Assembly (NCBI RefSeq): GCF_000739635.1
Contig: NZ_BATQ01000171.1
Span: 1-64,000 of the forward strand
DNA: 64,000 bases
Direction of reading: 5' to 3'
Origin: Verrucomicrobium sp. BvORR034
GTDB taxonomy: Bacteria; Verrucomicrobiota; Verrucomicrobiia; Verrucomicrobiales; Verrucomicrobiaceae
Of the stretch, positions 18,227-26,926 are shown one piece after another. The position numbers were made by a program, and so were the translations under genes. Below the pieces are notes generated by a model, which was not told where the DNA came from, did no database searches, and worked only from the letters and a program-made list of their open reading frames with translations. Numbering within the stretch: the stretch's first letter is position 1; each line of letters opens with the position of its first letter.

Positions 18227-18265
18227 TGGGGCCTTCCCTGCTCATCCTTTTCTCTGCTTCCCCCA

Positions 18266-19930
18266 ATGGCCGAAAAAAACACCCCCAAGTCCCCCAAGCG
18301 TTCCGGTCGTGGCTCCGACCTCCCGCCCCCTGATGACGAACAAAACCTGCCTGAGCGCTGGCACCCGCGTCGTCGTGGCTTCTGGGGCAATCTGACCCGC
18401 TTCGTTTTCTTCACGACCCTTCTGCTGGCTCTCGTCCTGCCCTTCACGCCCTACGCTGGCAAGATCAAGCGCTCCCTCATCGAGATCGTGGAGAAGGCCC
18501 GCAGCGGCAAGGTCGTCGTACGTGACGTCACCAAGGAAGTGCCCGTGTACAAGGAGAAGACGGTGGAGAAGATCGTGGAGGTGGAAGTGCCCGCCCCACC
18601 ACCGCCACTCCCGTCCAAGTTCGTCGCACGCAAAGAGGTGGATGCCGCCACCCTCTTCAACGGCCTCACCATCCAGACCACCCTCCAGACGGAGGAGGGC
18701 AAGTATGCCAGCATCGAGCGCACGGACAAGGACGCGTACACCGTGGACTTCCAGCTCAAGATCCGCATCCCCAAGCCCAACGAGTCACTGGATGAGCTGG
18801 CCCGGATCAACCCGGAACTGCCCAAGGCCTTGCCCGGACTGAAGTCCATGCTGGACAACAACGCCAAGGTCTCCGGCTTCTACCACAAGCTCTATGAACG
18901 CAAGGCCAGCATGGTGCAGCAGAACCTGACCCGGCTGAACAAGATCCTCGACCGGCACAACTTCTTCGACTGCGAGACGATCCTCGAACTCACCCACCCG
19001 GTCTCAAAGCGCAACGTCCTCCTCATCCAGAGCGAGATGGACGTGGTGGCCGACGGCTCCGACGGCGACCGCATGCCGGTGATGAGCGCAGACATCTACA
19101 ACAGCGACTACTACCAGCCCTTCACCACCTACGAATGGGCCAAGAAAAGTTCTACCACGAACCCCCTCCTCCCCCGCTGGCAGGGCCGGTTCGAGTCTGC
19201 CAAGGCCGAGTATGGCAAGAAAGGCATCTCCAACGCCAAGAAAGCCGAATTCAAGTCCGAGATGGATGAGGCCGACCGCATCGTCAAAGCGCTCAAGAGC
19301 CGCAGCAGCCTCATTGCAGAGAAGGATCCCTTCATCGTGATTTCCCTGCTCTTCCGGGACTATCCCAAGGTCCACCCCCATGCCCCCAGCATTGGCGACT
19401 ATGCCGCGATCATTCACGGCAACCAGATCCTGCCCGCCATCTGCGGAGACTATGGCCCCACCATGAAAATGGGTGAGGCCTCCCTGATGGTGGCCAAGAA
19501 GATCAATGACAAGTCCACCCCCTACAACCGTCCGGAGAGTGATCTGAAGGTCACCTACCTCATCTTTCCCGGTACCGCCGAGCGTCCCTTCGGCCCACCG
19601 GATCTCCAGAAGTGGAGGGAGAAGGTGAACGCCTACCTCACCGATGTGGGCGGCGTGGGCGATGGCTACGTGCTGCACACTTGGGAGAACCCCTTCCCGC
19701 CCCCCGCCACGGTCACCCCACCTCCCCCGGCAACCACCTTGCCCGCCACCCCTCCCCTGGCGACCACACCTCCCGGCACCACGCCACCCGCTGCGACCTC
19801 GTCCCCGGTTCCGGTGTCGCCCGCCTCCAGCACCCCCACTCCAGTGAGCCCACCTGCTTCTCCGGTCTCCGCACCTTTGAAGCCTGCCGAGACAGTCATC
19901 CCCGCTACGAAGTCAACGCCAGCGTCGTAG
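18266..19930 (+). CDS. membrane-anchored GH75 chitosanase-like protein
   Basis: 554 residues. A basic, Pro-rich N-terminus precedes one membrane segment (about residues 46-64, FVFFTTLLLALVLPFTPYA), then a charged linker of Val/Glu/Lys. The main domain shows features I associate with GH75 chitosanases: an Asp-containing SEMDVVADGSDGDRMP, then YQPFTTYEWAKKS, PFIVISL and a late GDYGPTMKMGEASL. The C-terminal 70 residues are Pro/Thr/Ala-rich, like a wall- or polymer-spanning linker. The GH75 call is tentative; a structure-based search would settle it. Type II topology would put the enzyme domain outside the cytoplasmic membrane. Confidence 0.6.
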   Translation: MAEKNTPKSPKRSGRGSDLPPPDDEQNLPERWHPRRRGFWGNLTRFVFFTTLLLALVLPFTPYAGKIKRSLIEIVEKARSGKVVVRDVTKEVPVYKEKTVEKIVEVEVPAPPPPLPSKFVARKEVDAATLFNGLTIQTTLQTEEGKYASIERTDKDAYTVDFQLKIRIPKPNESLDELARINPELPKALPGLKSMLDNNAKVSGFYHKLYERKASMVQQNLTRLNKILDRHNFFDCETILELTHPVSKRNVLLIQSEMDVVADGSDGDRMPVMSADIYNSDYYQPFTTYEWAKKSSTTNPLLPRWQGRFESAKAEYGKKGISNAKKAEFKSEMDEADRIVKALKSRSSLIAEKDPFIVISLLFRDYPKVHPHAPSIGDYAAIIHGNQILPAICGDYGPTMKMGEASLMVAKKINDKSTPYNRPESDLKVTYLIFPGTAERPFGPPDLQKWREKVNAYLTDVGGVGDGYVLHTWENPFPPPATVTPPPPATTLPATPPLATTPPGTTPPAATSSPVPVSPASSTPTPVSPPASPVSAPLKPAETVIPATKSTPAS

Positions 19931-19976
19931 GGAGCGAGGGAGGATAGTTTGGGCAAATTGGCCGTGCCTCCCCGCG

Positions 19977-20059
19977 GCGACTGAGCCGACGGGGACCGTC
20001 GGACTACTCCCGCAGCGTTGCCTCGGGCGTAGTGCGGATGTGCCATCCGGCTCAGTCGC
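19977..20059. repeat. 83-nt cloverleaf-like palindromic element
   Basis: The outer arms GCGACTGAGCC (19977-19987) and GGCTCAGTCGC (20049-20059) are perfectly complementary. Inside are three hairpins: GACGG-GGA-CCGTC, an ACTAC/GTAGT stem with an inner CCCG/CGGG pair, and GGATG-TGC-CATCC. The segment CGGACTACTCCCGCA is identical at 49986-50000. Confidence 0.8.
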
Positions 20060-20148
20060 AGCCCCCTGAGATTCTTTCGCCTACAACCAACGCTCCTTCC
20101 CTCCCTGACTGATCCCAACACGACCTCATGGGACGTTTGGGGCAGATT

Positions 20149-20195
20149 GGGACAGGAATGCCCCTCCTTCTACTGACCGCTCAGTTGGTCGTCTC
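20149..20195 (+). repeat. GGGACAGGAATGCCCCTCC repeat, copy 1
   Basis: Shares GGGACA-R-GAATGCCCCTCC plus a downstream CTACTGA-type stretch with 28708-28760. The 3' part can fold weakly (GACC/GGTC). Function unknown. Confidence 0.6.
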
Positions 20196-20335
20196 ATGGT
20201 GGGCGCAAGTTCATCAAGTCTCGCTTGTTGAGGAGTCAGCTCGTTCAGTGTGATTGCCATCACCCCCTCCGCGACTGCTACCGACGGGGAAACAGGCTCA
20301 GTTGAAGCCTTTCCTCGAAGAGGATCTGGCCACAA

Positions 20336-20375
20336 GCCCAACGTTGGCGAGCCTCAAGCGAGCCTACGTTGGGGA
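20336..20375. repeat. CCCAACGTTGG inverted repeat, copy 2
   Basis: Same arrangement as 3784-3823: GCCCAACGTTGG, a CGAGCCT-CAAGCGAG loop, then CTACGTTGGGG. The loop sequence is better conserved than expected for a simple terminator. Confidence 0.7.
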
Positions 20376-20625
20376 CACGATAAGAGCCTTCTACTCCGAA
20401 GGAGTTGCGGCGGTCCCCTGTCGCAAGCGCCCAAGCACCCGCTGAAATGGCATGTGAATATTCCCTCGATCCCCATCCTCCGCTCACCTCTGCTCCTGCT
20501 CGAACCGGCTCTGGAAGCTGTTCGCAGTTCAAACTTTAGATTGCTCAGTCGGTCTGTCGCAAACTGAGGCAGACTAAAGTTCGCCATTACTTTACCACCG
20601 CATCACGCTACTCTGCTCGCCCCCG

Positions 20626-20665
20626 AGTCTTGCGTTTTAAAGTCTTCTGTCTCCCGCGTAGCGGG
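20626..20665 (-). repeat. heptamer/hairpin tail module overlapping the PPTase 3' end
   Basis: On the minus strand, hairpin CCCGC-TAC-GCGGG is followed by AGACAGAAGACT. The same module follows the stop codons at 28854 and 40564. Here it lies inside the reading frame and encodes the C-terminal residues RYAGDRRL. Confidence 0.7.
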
Positions 20666-21425
20666 CCGAGGTCGGCGTCAGCATCGCGACAAAGCTCGCC
20701 ACATGGCGCGGGCAAAACCGGATCCGCTCAAAGGCCCACCCGGGGCCCGGGAAAATGGGCCAGGCATTGCCCGCCGCATCGAAGTGCACCTGGATCTCAT
20801 GCGGTGAACCGTCCAGCCCGACGCCCAGGGCTTTCAGCGACGCTTCCTTGATGGTCCAGGCCTCCGCAAAGGCGCGTCGTCGTAACTCCGCTGGCAGGCA
20901 GGACCAGGCCAGAAACTCGTCCTCAGTGAAAGCGATCTCCAAATGCTCATCAGAAGGCTCATGCTCGTCTATTTCCTCGACATCCACCCCAATGCCCGCC
21001 GCCTCTCCCAGAATGATCAGCGAACATTCGTCTGAGTGGGCCACGCTGAAGTCCAGATCACTCGCCAGGGGATGCATGCAGCGAGGCTTCCCATGCACAT
21101 CCATCCTCAGCGGCACCATGTTCGGCGGCACGCCGATCTCACGGCCCAGCATCCGCCGCAGCTCCGCCCGAGTGCGAACCGCCAGCGCGCAGGTCCGGCG
21201 ATCTCGCAGCGTGGCGTGGTAGTGGGCCCGCTCTTCCAGGGTCAGCATGGCGGAGTCGATCGGGCAGACCTCATCCAGGTCCCGTCCATCAAGGATCCGG
21301 CAGAGCACAGATCGCTCCTCCATGGCGGAGGAAGTGGACCGCCTGCCGAGGGCGAAGTGGGCGAGCATCATGCCAAAGCGCCCGTTGGCTGTTTCCGAGG
21401 TCTCGTGAGTGGTCGTGGACGTCAT
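20637..21425 (-). CDS. 4'-phosphopantetheinyl transferase, Sfp/EntD type
   Basis: This enzyme moves phosphopantetheine from CoA to a serine of carrier proteins. The 262-residue protein has the family's signature order: GKPR (about residue 112), FSVAHSD (about 126-132), GIGVDVEEID with the Mg-binding Asp-x-Glu pair (about 145-154), and AWTIKEASLKALG (about 190-202). No carrier protein, PKS or NRPS gene is visible nearby, so it probably serves carriers encoded elsewhere. The final residues come from a dispersed repeat module, so the C-terminus was probably remodelled by repeat insertion. Confidence 0.93.
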   Translation of the reverse strand: MTSTTTHETSETANGRFGMMLAHFALGRRSTSSAMEERSVLCRILDGRDLDEVCPIDSAMLTLEERAHYHATLRDRRTCALAVRTRAELRRMLGREIGVPPNMVPLRMDVHGKPRCMHPLASDLDFSVAHSDECSLIILGEAAGIGVDVEEIDEHEPSDEHLEIAFTEDEFLAWSCLPAELRRRAFAEAWTIKEASLKALGVGLDGSPHEIQVHFDAAGNAWPIFPGPGWAFERIRFCPRHVASFVAMLTPTSARYAGDRRL

Positions 21426-21648
21426 GCGGAAGTTCCCCTTTGCGGGTTTGAGGAGCCATTTTCATGCCAGACGGCGGATCATGGAGAAACCCATTTTCAG
21501 CCAGCTCTAACAGGTATCGAGCCTTGGACATCCTTTGGCCGACAAATCCTCAAAAATATTTCAAAAAAACTTCACTTATTTGGTGCACCTCTCCATACCC
21601 CACATGAATGCCTGGGCATCCTCTTGTTCACTGGGATTGTTATTATAA

Positions 21649-21687
21649 AAAAAGAACCAGGTCGCATAGGGCAACCTGGTTCTTTTT
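21649..21687 (-). terminator. bidirectional rho-independent terminator
   Basis: Perfect 14-bp stem AAAAAGAACCAGGT/ACCTGGTTCTTTTT with an 11-base loop; the A and T runs serve both strands. It lies about 30 bp after the stop of the ROK regulator gene and ends that operon. It is far more canonical than the other hairpins in the window. Confidence 0.95.
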
Positions 21688-21716
21688 ATCTAAATTTGCA
21701 AATAACGGGCAGGCGA

Positions 21717-22877
21717 TCAGCCCACATCGGCAGGGCGCCATTTCTCCAACGCCAGAGCTGCTGCACCTACTGCGCCAGCGAACTCTCCGAGCTCCGAGAT
21801 CAGGATCGGCACACTGGGATGGTAGTCGCTCTCGAACTGCAGGGCGAAGTTGCGCACGGAGTCCAGGTAGAGATCGCCGAGCGCCGTCAATGGGCCGGCC
21901 ACCACCACGATTTCAGGGTCAATGAGCTGCACCATTTGGGCAATCGCCCAGCCGTGCACCGCCGCCACTTCACGCACAGCGGTCAGCGCGTGCGAGTCTC
22001 CCTGCTGGGCCTTCTCCAGAAAACCCTCCAGTTCCAGATCGGATCCACTCAGCGTGTTGTAGCGGGTCAGAGCCGCCGTCACGGAGGCGTACTTTTCAAA
22101 CGTGCCGCCGGAGCGCCACTCCCACTTCTCCTCCAGCGCGTTGTACACCGGGCAGTTCCAGCCGCGGATCTCTCCGCCCAGCTCCTGGTGACCGGTAGCC
22201 AGTTGGCCATCACGGATCACTCCAGCGGCGATCCCATAGCGAACACCGAGACAGACCAGATCCTGGCAGCCGCGGCCTTCGCCGAACCACCGCTCCGCGA
22301 GGGACATCGTGCGGATGTTGTTCTCGATGTACACCGGCGCGTTCACCGCGTCACTGATGATCGAGGACAGGGGCACATTCTCCCAGCCCGGTACATGCAC
22401 ATACTTCAGACCCACACCGCGGCGGGTATCCACGCGCCCCGGGACGGCCAGCCCCACGGCCAGCAGCGGCAGGTGGGTTTCTCTGGCCAGTTCCGCCAGA
22501 GCGGCCGTGATCTCACGCAACACCGACTCCACGCCCATCTGGCCCTGCAGGGGCACCTTTCGCTGCGCGATGGTTTCCTGTGCGAAGTTCACGGCCGTGG
22601 CGAACATCATGTCTGCATAGAAATCCACGCCAAGGAAACATCCTCGCGCCGGATTCGGTCGCAGTCGGGTCGGCGGGCGTCCCGCCTCCTTCGTCGGTTC
22701 CACACTTTCTGTGAAATATCCCGTGGCCACCAGAGCATCCACATGCCGTCCGATGGTCGATGCGGCAACGCCAATGACACGTGCGAGTTCTACTCGCGAC
22801 AGGCCACTGTGTTCCCTCACCCTCCGAATAATTTCGGCACCAAAATCCGCGTTGTCCTGAACTTTCAATCCCAGCAT
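21717..22877 (-). CDS. ROK-family transcriptional repressor
   Basis: 386 residues. An N-terminal winged helix-turn-helix (GLSRVELARVIGVAASTIGRHVDAL, about residues 25-49) is followed by a ROK sugar-kinase-like domain with GCFLGVDFYADMM, GRVDTRRGVGLKYVHVPGW and ENNIRTMSLAERWFG. The zinc-type Cys/His cluster is reduced. ROK repressors of the NagC/Mlc/XylR group bind operator DNA and are released by sugars or sugar phosphates. The ATG lies 7 bp downstream of the MFS gene stop, so it is the last gene of a five-gene operon and probably regulates it. Confidence 0.9.
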   Translation of the reverse strand: MLGLKVQDNADFGAEIIRRVREHSGLSRVELARVIGVAASTIGRHVDALVATGYFTESVEPTKEAGRPPTRLRPNPARGCFLGVDFYADMMFATAVNFAQETIAQRKVPLQGQMGVESVLREITAALAELARETHLPLLAVGLAVPGRVDTRRGVGLKYVHVPGWENVPLSSIISDAVNAPVYIENNIRTMSLAERWFGEGRGCQDLVCLGVRYGIAAGVIRDGQLATGHQELGGEIRGWNCPVYNALEEKWEWRSGGTFEKYASVTAALTRYNTLSGSDLELEGFLEKAQQGDSHALTAVREVAAVHGWAIAQMVQLIDPEIVVVAGPLTALGDLYLDSVRNFALQFESDYHPSVPILISELGEFAGAVGAAALALEKWRPADVG

Positions 22878-22884
22878 AACCTTA

Positions 22885-24180
22885 TTAATCCGGTAGTTCT
22901 TCCCCTTTGGTCTCAGGAAGAAATACCAGAATCAATAATCCGACCAGAAAAAATCCAGATAAGATTGAAATAGCGGTCGAAAGAGCGAATGCCGCTTTGA
23001 GTCCGCCAGACAGCCAAAACAGCACTGGCGCGGCCAAAACTCTTCCCGTGTTGAAGCAAAAACCCGCTCCTGTGGCGCGCAGATGCGTAGGGAACAGCTC
23101 TGGGAAATACACGGCATAACCAGAGTGCATGCCCAGTGCAAAGAAGCCAAAAACAGGCAGCAGACACAGCAGCAGCGGATAGCTGTTGTACATCTGAGGC
23201 AGCCAGCACACGGCAGGTGTGATGATGATCGCGCCAATATGCATTAGCGCAAATGCTCCTCTCCGACCGAGCCTCACACTCAATGGGCCGAACGAAAGCA
23301 TGCCCAATGCTGCTCCCAGAGTTTGAATAAATCCATACGCAAACTTTGCCTCAGTCGCAGCTTCGCCAGATGAATGACCTTGAGCAAGCAGGAGTTCCCT
23401 TGCCAGATCCTGCCCCGCAATGACCACACCCCAGAAAGTGGCCAGTCCGACCATCGCCAGAAAGGCACCCAGGACAGCCCGCTTTCTGGAGAAGGGATCC
23501 ATCAAGAGCTCCTTGAAGCTGCCCAGACGCCCCTGGCGCTGAATGCGGGCCTGCTGCCAAGGCTCTGGCTCTCGAATGCCGGCGCGCACCCAGATCACCA
23601 ACAGCGCAGGCAGGATCCCCACCAGGTAAGCCAGACGCCAATCCGTCCCCACCACGATCCCCACCACGGCGGCGAGCCACAGACCGATGACGCTGGAGGA
23701 ATGGTAGATGCCCGCCGCCCGGGCACGGGACTCTTGCGGGAACACCTCTGCCACCAGCGCGGCCCCCACCGCCCACTCCCCGGCCACGCCCATGGCCACC
23801 AGGAATCGCAGCACTCCCACCTGCCAGAGCTCAGTGGCAAAGGACATCAACCCCGAGAAGAGGGAGTAAAACAGAATGGTCAGGATCATCACCGGCCGCC
23901 GCCCCCAGCGGTCCGCCAGTGAGCCAAAGAGCCAGCCACCCACGGTACCCCCGATGAGGAAGATACCCAGGAACCGCTCTCCCCAGAGCTTGATCGCCTC
24001 CGGCTCCCCCGTTCCCAGGATCGCCGGCAGCATGTCAGCCCGGGTCACGTTGAAGAGCTGACCTTCAAACGCATCAAACACCCATCCCGCCGAGGCGATG
24101 AGGAGCACCATCCATTGGTAGCGGGTCACTCCGTGCCACCAATGGTGCGGGACATTCAGGGCATCACTTGCCTGAGCCAT
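22885..24180 (-). CDS. MFS transporter (metabolite:H+ symporter-like)
   Basis: 431 residues with about 12 hydrophobic segments. The MFS signature GSLADRWGRRPVM lies in the loop between segments 2 and 3, and FAYLV-type and PLSVRLGRRG repeats mark the second half. FPQESRARAAG and FPTHLRATGAG are typical of the MHS/sialate/aromatic-acid type. It overlaps the upstream cytochrome gene by 17 bp and abuts the ROK gene. In this context it is the candidate importer of the sulfonated substrate (or a product exporter); this is inference. The substrate cannot be read from sequence. Confidence 0.88.
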   Translation of the reverse strand: MAQASDALNVPHHWWHGVTRYQWMVLLIASAGWVFDAFEGQLFNVTRADMLPAILGTGEPEAIKLWGERFLGIFLIGGTVGGWLFGSLADRWGRRPVMILTILFYSLFSGLMSFATELWQVGVLRFLVAMGVAGEWAVGAALVAEVFPQESRARAAGIYHSSSVIGLWLAAVVGIVVGTDWRLAYLVGILPALLVIWVRAGIREPEPWQQARIQRQGRLGSFKELLMDPFSRKRAVLGAFLAMVGLATFWGVVIAGQDLARELLLAQGHSSGEAATEAKFAYGFIQTLGAALGMLSFGPLSVRLGRRGAFALMHIGAIIITPAVCWLPQMYNSYPLLLCLLPVFGFFALGMHSGYAVYFPELFPTHLRATGAGFCFNTGRVLAAPVLFWLSGGLKAAFALSTAISILSGFFLVGLLILVFLPETKGEELPD

Positions 24181-24484
24181 AGGTCGTGGTCAGATAATCC
24201 ACCAGCGCGGTGGTCTCATCCGGCAGCGGAGCGCCATATTTGTCTTTCATCTTCTTCACCACCCCGTCCCAGAACTTCCGGGGGAGCGGCGGCTGGGTGG
24301 AGACATACTCCACCGAGTGGCAGGTGATGCAGAGGGACTGGGCCAGCTCCACGCCCGGTCCGGATTTGTAGGTGCCGGTCTCGGCGGGCCAGTCCTCTTC
24401 CTTCGGCAGCGGCGCAGCGGAGCCGGGGACGAGAAAAGCGGTGCCAAGCAGGGCAAAGGGAAGTGCAAGAAGGGAAAGTCTCAT
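24164..24484 (-). CDS. sorB: c-type cytochrome, sulfite dehydrogenase subunit B-like
   Basis: A 106-residue secreted monohaem cytochrome: signal peptide (MRLSLLALPFALLGTAFLVP), haem motif CITCH at about residues 51-55, and a distal Met candidate late in the chain (KKMKDKYG). Size and position directly after the molybdenum sulfite dehydrogenase gene (43 bp) match SorB, which accepts electrons from sulfite oxidation in the periplasm. It overlaps the MFS gene start by 17 bp, so translation is probably coupled. Confidence 0.8.
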   Translation of the reverse strand: MRLSLLALPFALLGTAFLVPGSAAPLPKEEDWPAETGTYKSGPGVELAQSLCITCHSVEYVSTQPPLPRKFWDGVVKKMKDKYGAPLPDETTALVDYLTTTYGSGK

Positions 24485-24527
24485 GGGAAGGGGGAAATGA
24501 GGTTGGAGGAAATAACGGATCATCAGC

Positions 24528-25736
24528 TTAGGCCGCGGAGACCTTCACGGTCTCCACCACATTGCGCAGGTAGCCTGCCGGGTTCCACAGCGGCTCCATC
24601 GGCTGGGTCTGACCCACGCGGTTCGTGGCGCGACAGCGCAGCTCCCACGCGCCCTTCTTCGACGGCGTCCACGCAAAGCTCCACGGGCGGAAGGAGTACT
24701 TTCCATGATCCTTGCCCAGTTCCGCGCCCCGCCAGGTGCGGCCGCCATCATCAGAGAAGGTCACCTCCGTGATGCCCTCACCACCATCAAACGCGATGCC
24801 TTGCACGACGGTGGCCTGCCCGGCCGTCACCGTGGCCCCATCCCCCAGACTCGTGATGAAGGAGCGGATCGTAAACTTGTTGATAGGGATCGTGCTGGCG
24901 GGTGTGGTCCCGGGCTCCACGCAGCCGCCAGGTGTGGCAGGGATGCGGTAACCCGTGGCCATGAAGAAGCCGTCGAAGGCATCCTTCACCACCGTGAGCT
25001 CATTCAGGTGCTTGATCCAGTACGTACCGTAGTAGCCCGGCACCACGAGACGCAGGGGGTAGCCGTTCAGCAGCGGCAGCGGCTCGCCATTCATCTCCCA
25101 GGCCAGCAGGATCTCGCCGTCCAGCGCGTGGTCCATCTCCAGCGCCTTGATGAAATCCGGAGTCTGCGGCACCGGCGGTGTGTCCAGCCCGTTGCACACC
25201 ACCTGCTTCGCCCCGGCCTGCACACCCGCCTTCTGCAGCACATCCTTCAGCCGCACGCCTTTCCAGCGCGCATTGCCCATTGCTCCATGGCCCAGCTGAC
25301 CACCACCCACGCGGGGTTTGAAGAATCCCCGGCTGTTCCCGGAACACTGGTTCACGGCAATAACTTCCACCTGCTCAAAGTCCTTCTTGAGCTCGTCGAG
25401 GGACAGCTTCAAGGGCGCATTGACCAGCCCTTTCACCTCCAGCCGGAACGCTTTCTCATCCACCGTCCTGGGGATGTTGGAGAGGTGATACCGCACAAAG
25501 AATGCATCATTCGGAGTGATTACATCCTTGAACACCTCAAACGGGGTCTCCAGTTGCGGAGGACGGTGCGTAAGCAGAATGAGAGGCCGCTTTTGGGGGA
25601 ATTTCACCAGACGGCGCTCACCATTCTCAAACGGCAGCACCACGCTGTCGGCAGCACCGAGAGTACCGGCGAGACCAAGGGTGGCCAGACCTGCTTTTTG
25701 GAGAAAGTGACGTCGGGAGGGGGCGTGGGAGGGCAT
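24528..25736 (-). CDS. sorA: sulfite dehydrogenase molybdopterin subunit, SorA-like
   Basis: Oxidises sulfite to sulfate at a molybdenum centre in the periplasm. The 402-residue protein starts with a Tat signal (SRRHFLQKAG), as expected for a cofactor-loaded protein. The molybdenum ligand Cys131 lies in NQCSGNSRG; RYHLSNIP and GAMGNARWKGVRL are further family landmarks. The C-terminal dimerisation domain has TEVTFSDDGGRTW. Neighbours are a small cytochrome c (SorB-like), an MFS transporter, a Gfo/Idh oxidoreductase and a divergent SsuD-like monooxygenase that would release sulfite. The start at 25736 gives the Tat signal directly. Confidence 0.92.
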   Translation of the reverse strand: MPSHAPSRRHFLQKAGLATLGLAGTLGAADSVVLPFENGERRLVKFPQKRPLILLTHRPPQLETPFEVFKDVITPNDAFFVRYHLSNIPRTVDEKAFRLEVKGLVNAPLKLSLDELKKDFEQVEVIAVNQCSGNSRGFFKPRVGGGQLGHGAMGNARWKGVRLKDVLQKAGVQAGAKQVVCNGLDTPPVPQTPDFIKALEMDHALDGEILLAWEMNGEPLPLLNGYPLRLVVPGYYGTYWIKHLNELTVVKDAFDGFFMATGYRIPATPGGCVEPGTTPASTIPINKFTIRSFITSLGDGATVTAGQATVVQGIAFDGGEGITEVTFSDDGGRTWRGAELGKDHGKYSFRPWSFAWTPSKKGAWELRCRATNRVGQTQPMEPLWNPAGYLRNVVETVKVSAA

Positions 25737-25782
25737 AAGATGGGAACGCACAATCACCGGCTAGTTTTAGGGATTTCCCTCC

Positions 25783-26856
25783 TCATTGATGGATAGGGGT
25801 ACCACCATGGAGGAAGCCATCCAGTTCGATAATTCCCCTCGATTGGGTGGAGGCCCCTGCCGCCAGGCAAAGAGCCACCCCCCACAGCCCATCGTTCGCA
25901 TTCACCGCAGGTGGGATTCCCTCCTTCACCATCCGGATGCAGTGGGCGATTTCCTGCCGGAGTTCGATCAGTTCCCCGGAGGGAATATGCAGCTCCAGGT
26001 CCTCCACCGACTGACCATCGTAAACCCGCAGGGTGCAGACAGGGTCTGGCACCCGATCCGTCGCCCCGCTCCAGCTGGCCCAGATGGCCCCCTTGCTGCC
26101 CGTCACCTTCACCGTCTGATGATGGCCAAAGGCCGCCAGCGTCTGGCAGATGGTCGCCTGGGCTCCAGACGCATGCCGCACGATGGCGGTCACATTGTCG
26201 TGCAGGGTGGGGCGGAGTGGGTCTACCGCATTGGCTGAGGCATACACCGTCGCTGGCTCTCCATGCTGCTCCAGGTACCAGCGGGCCAGGTCAAAGAAAT
26301 GCACCGGCTCCTCCAACATCCAGTCCCCCACCCGCTCCGGGTCATACCGCCAACCGTCTGAGCCCAGGCGGTAGGGCCGACGGGACAGCTCCACCAGCAC
26401 ATTCCAAGGCACCCCGATCACGCCCTGATCAATGATCTCCTTGATGCGCCCCCACTGGGAGGACAACCGCAGTTCATGCCCCACCAGGATCTGCCGGCCC
26501 TCCTGCTTTGCCAGCGCAATGAGCGCGTGGCAGTCCGGCAGCGTGGTCGCCATTGGCTTCTCCAGCAGCACGTGACATCCCGCCTTCAGGGCTGCCGCCG
26601 CGATGGGGAAATGCACATGATTGGGGGCTGCTACGTCCACCACCTCCACCGCAAGCGTTTCCAGCATCTGTTGGGCCGTCGCAAACACCTCCACCCCAGG
26701 AAAGTGCTCCCGCGCCAGCTCTCGTGAGGTCTCCGAAGGTGCCACCACCGCCGTCAGCTCCGCTTCCGGGTGGGCAGCGATGACCCGTGCGTGGTGCCTG
26801 CCCCACGCTCCATATCCAACCAGGCCAAATCTCACTTTATGTGGTGTCGATGGCAT
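25783..26856 (-). CDS. Gfo/Idh/MocA family oxidoreductase
   Basis: 357 residues. The N-terminal Rossmann fold shows GLVGYGAWGRHHARV; the family's EKP motif appears as LLEKPMA (about residues 98-104). The second half is the mixed alpha/beta substrate domain (DWMLEEPVHFFDLARWYL with conserved Asp and His). Members act on sugars, sugar acids or cyclitols with NAD(P). It is the first gene of the operon with sulfite dehydrogenase, MFS and ROK genes, and its start faces the SsuD-like monooxygenase gene across 70 bp. An attractive role would be reducing or oxidising the aldehyde sugar left after desulfonation; this is inference. Confidence 0.88.
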   Translation of the reverse strand: MPSTPHKVRFGLVGYGAWGRHHARVIAAHPEAELTAVVAPSETSRELAREHFPGVEVFATAQQMLETLAVEVVDVAAPNHVHFPIAAAALKAGCHVLLEKPMATTLPDCHALIALAKQEGRQILVGHELRLSSQWGRIKEIIDQGVIGVPWNVLVELSRRPYRLGSDGWRYDPERVGDWMLEEPVHFFDLARWYLEQHGEPATVYASANAVDPLRPTLHDNVTAIVRHASGAQATICQTLAAFGHHQTVKVTGSKGAIWASWSGATDRVPDPVCTLRVYDGQSVEDLELHIPSGELIELRQEIAHCIRMVKEGIPPAVNANDGLWGVALCLAAGASTQSRGIIELDGFLHGGTPIHQ

Positions 26857-26926
26857 CTCACCCAGCCTAACCAATCGGATAGCTGAAAGGAAAATTCTTT
26901 GTGAAGGGAATAAATTGGGTTATTTT
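26857..26926. promoter_or_regulatory. divergent promoter region of the sulfonate-type locus
   Basis: 70 bp separates the Gfo/Idh operon from the monooxygenase gene. It is AT-rich compared with its surroundings and must hold both promoters and probably a ROK operator. No perfect palindrome is visible. GAAGGGAA at 26903-26910 is a good ribosome-binding site for the TTG at 26915 but is distant from the ATG at 26927. Confidence 0.5.

Larger units (their letters stand above)
19931..20636. repeat. 706-bp intergenic region with cloverleaf-like and other repeats
   Basis: No gene is visible. The region contains an 83-nt multi-branch palindromic element (19977-20059), a repeat shared with 28708 (20149-20195), the second CCCAACGTTGG copy (20336-20375), an ACTCC-GAA-GGAGT hairpin (about 20395) and the heptamer tract ending at the PPTase gene. 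Confidence 0.75.

Noticed and set aside
19977-20059. Possible unusual tRNA
   Set aside because: The shape is tRNA-like but there is no T-loop consensus, anticodon loop or CCA; reported as a palindromic element instead.
21036-22973. 645-residue plus-strand open frame
   Set aside because: Antisense to the PPTase and ROK genes and crosses a strong terminator.
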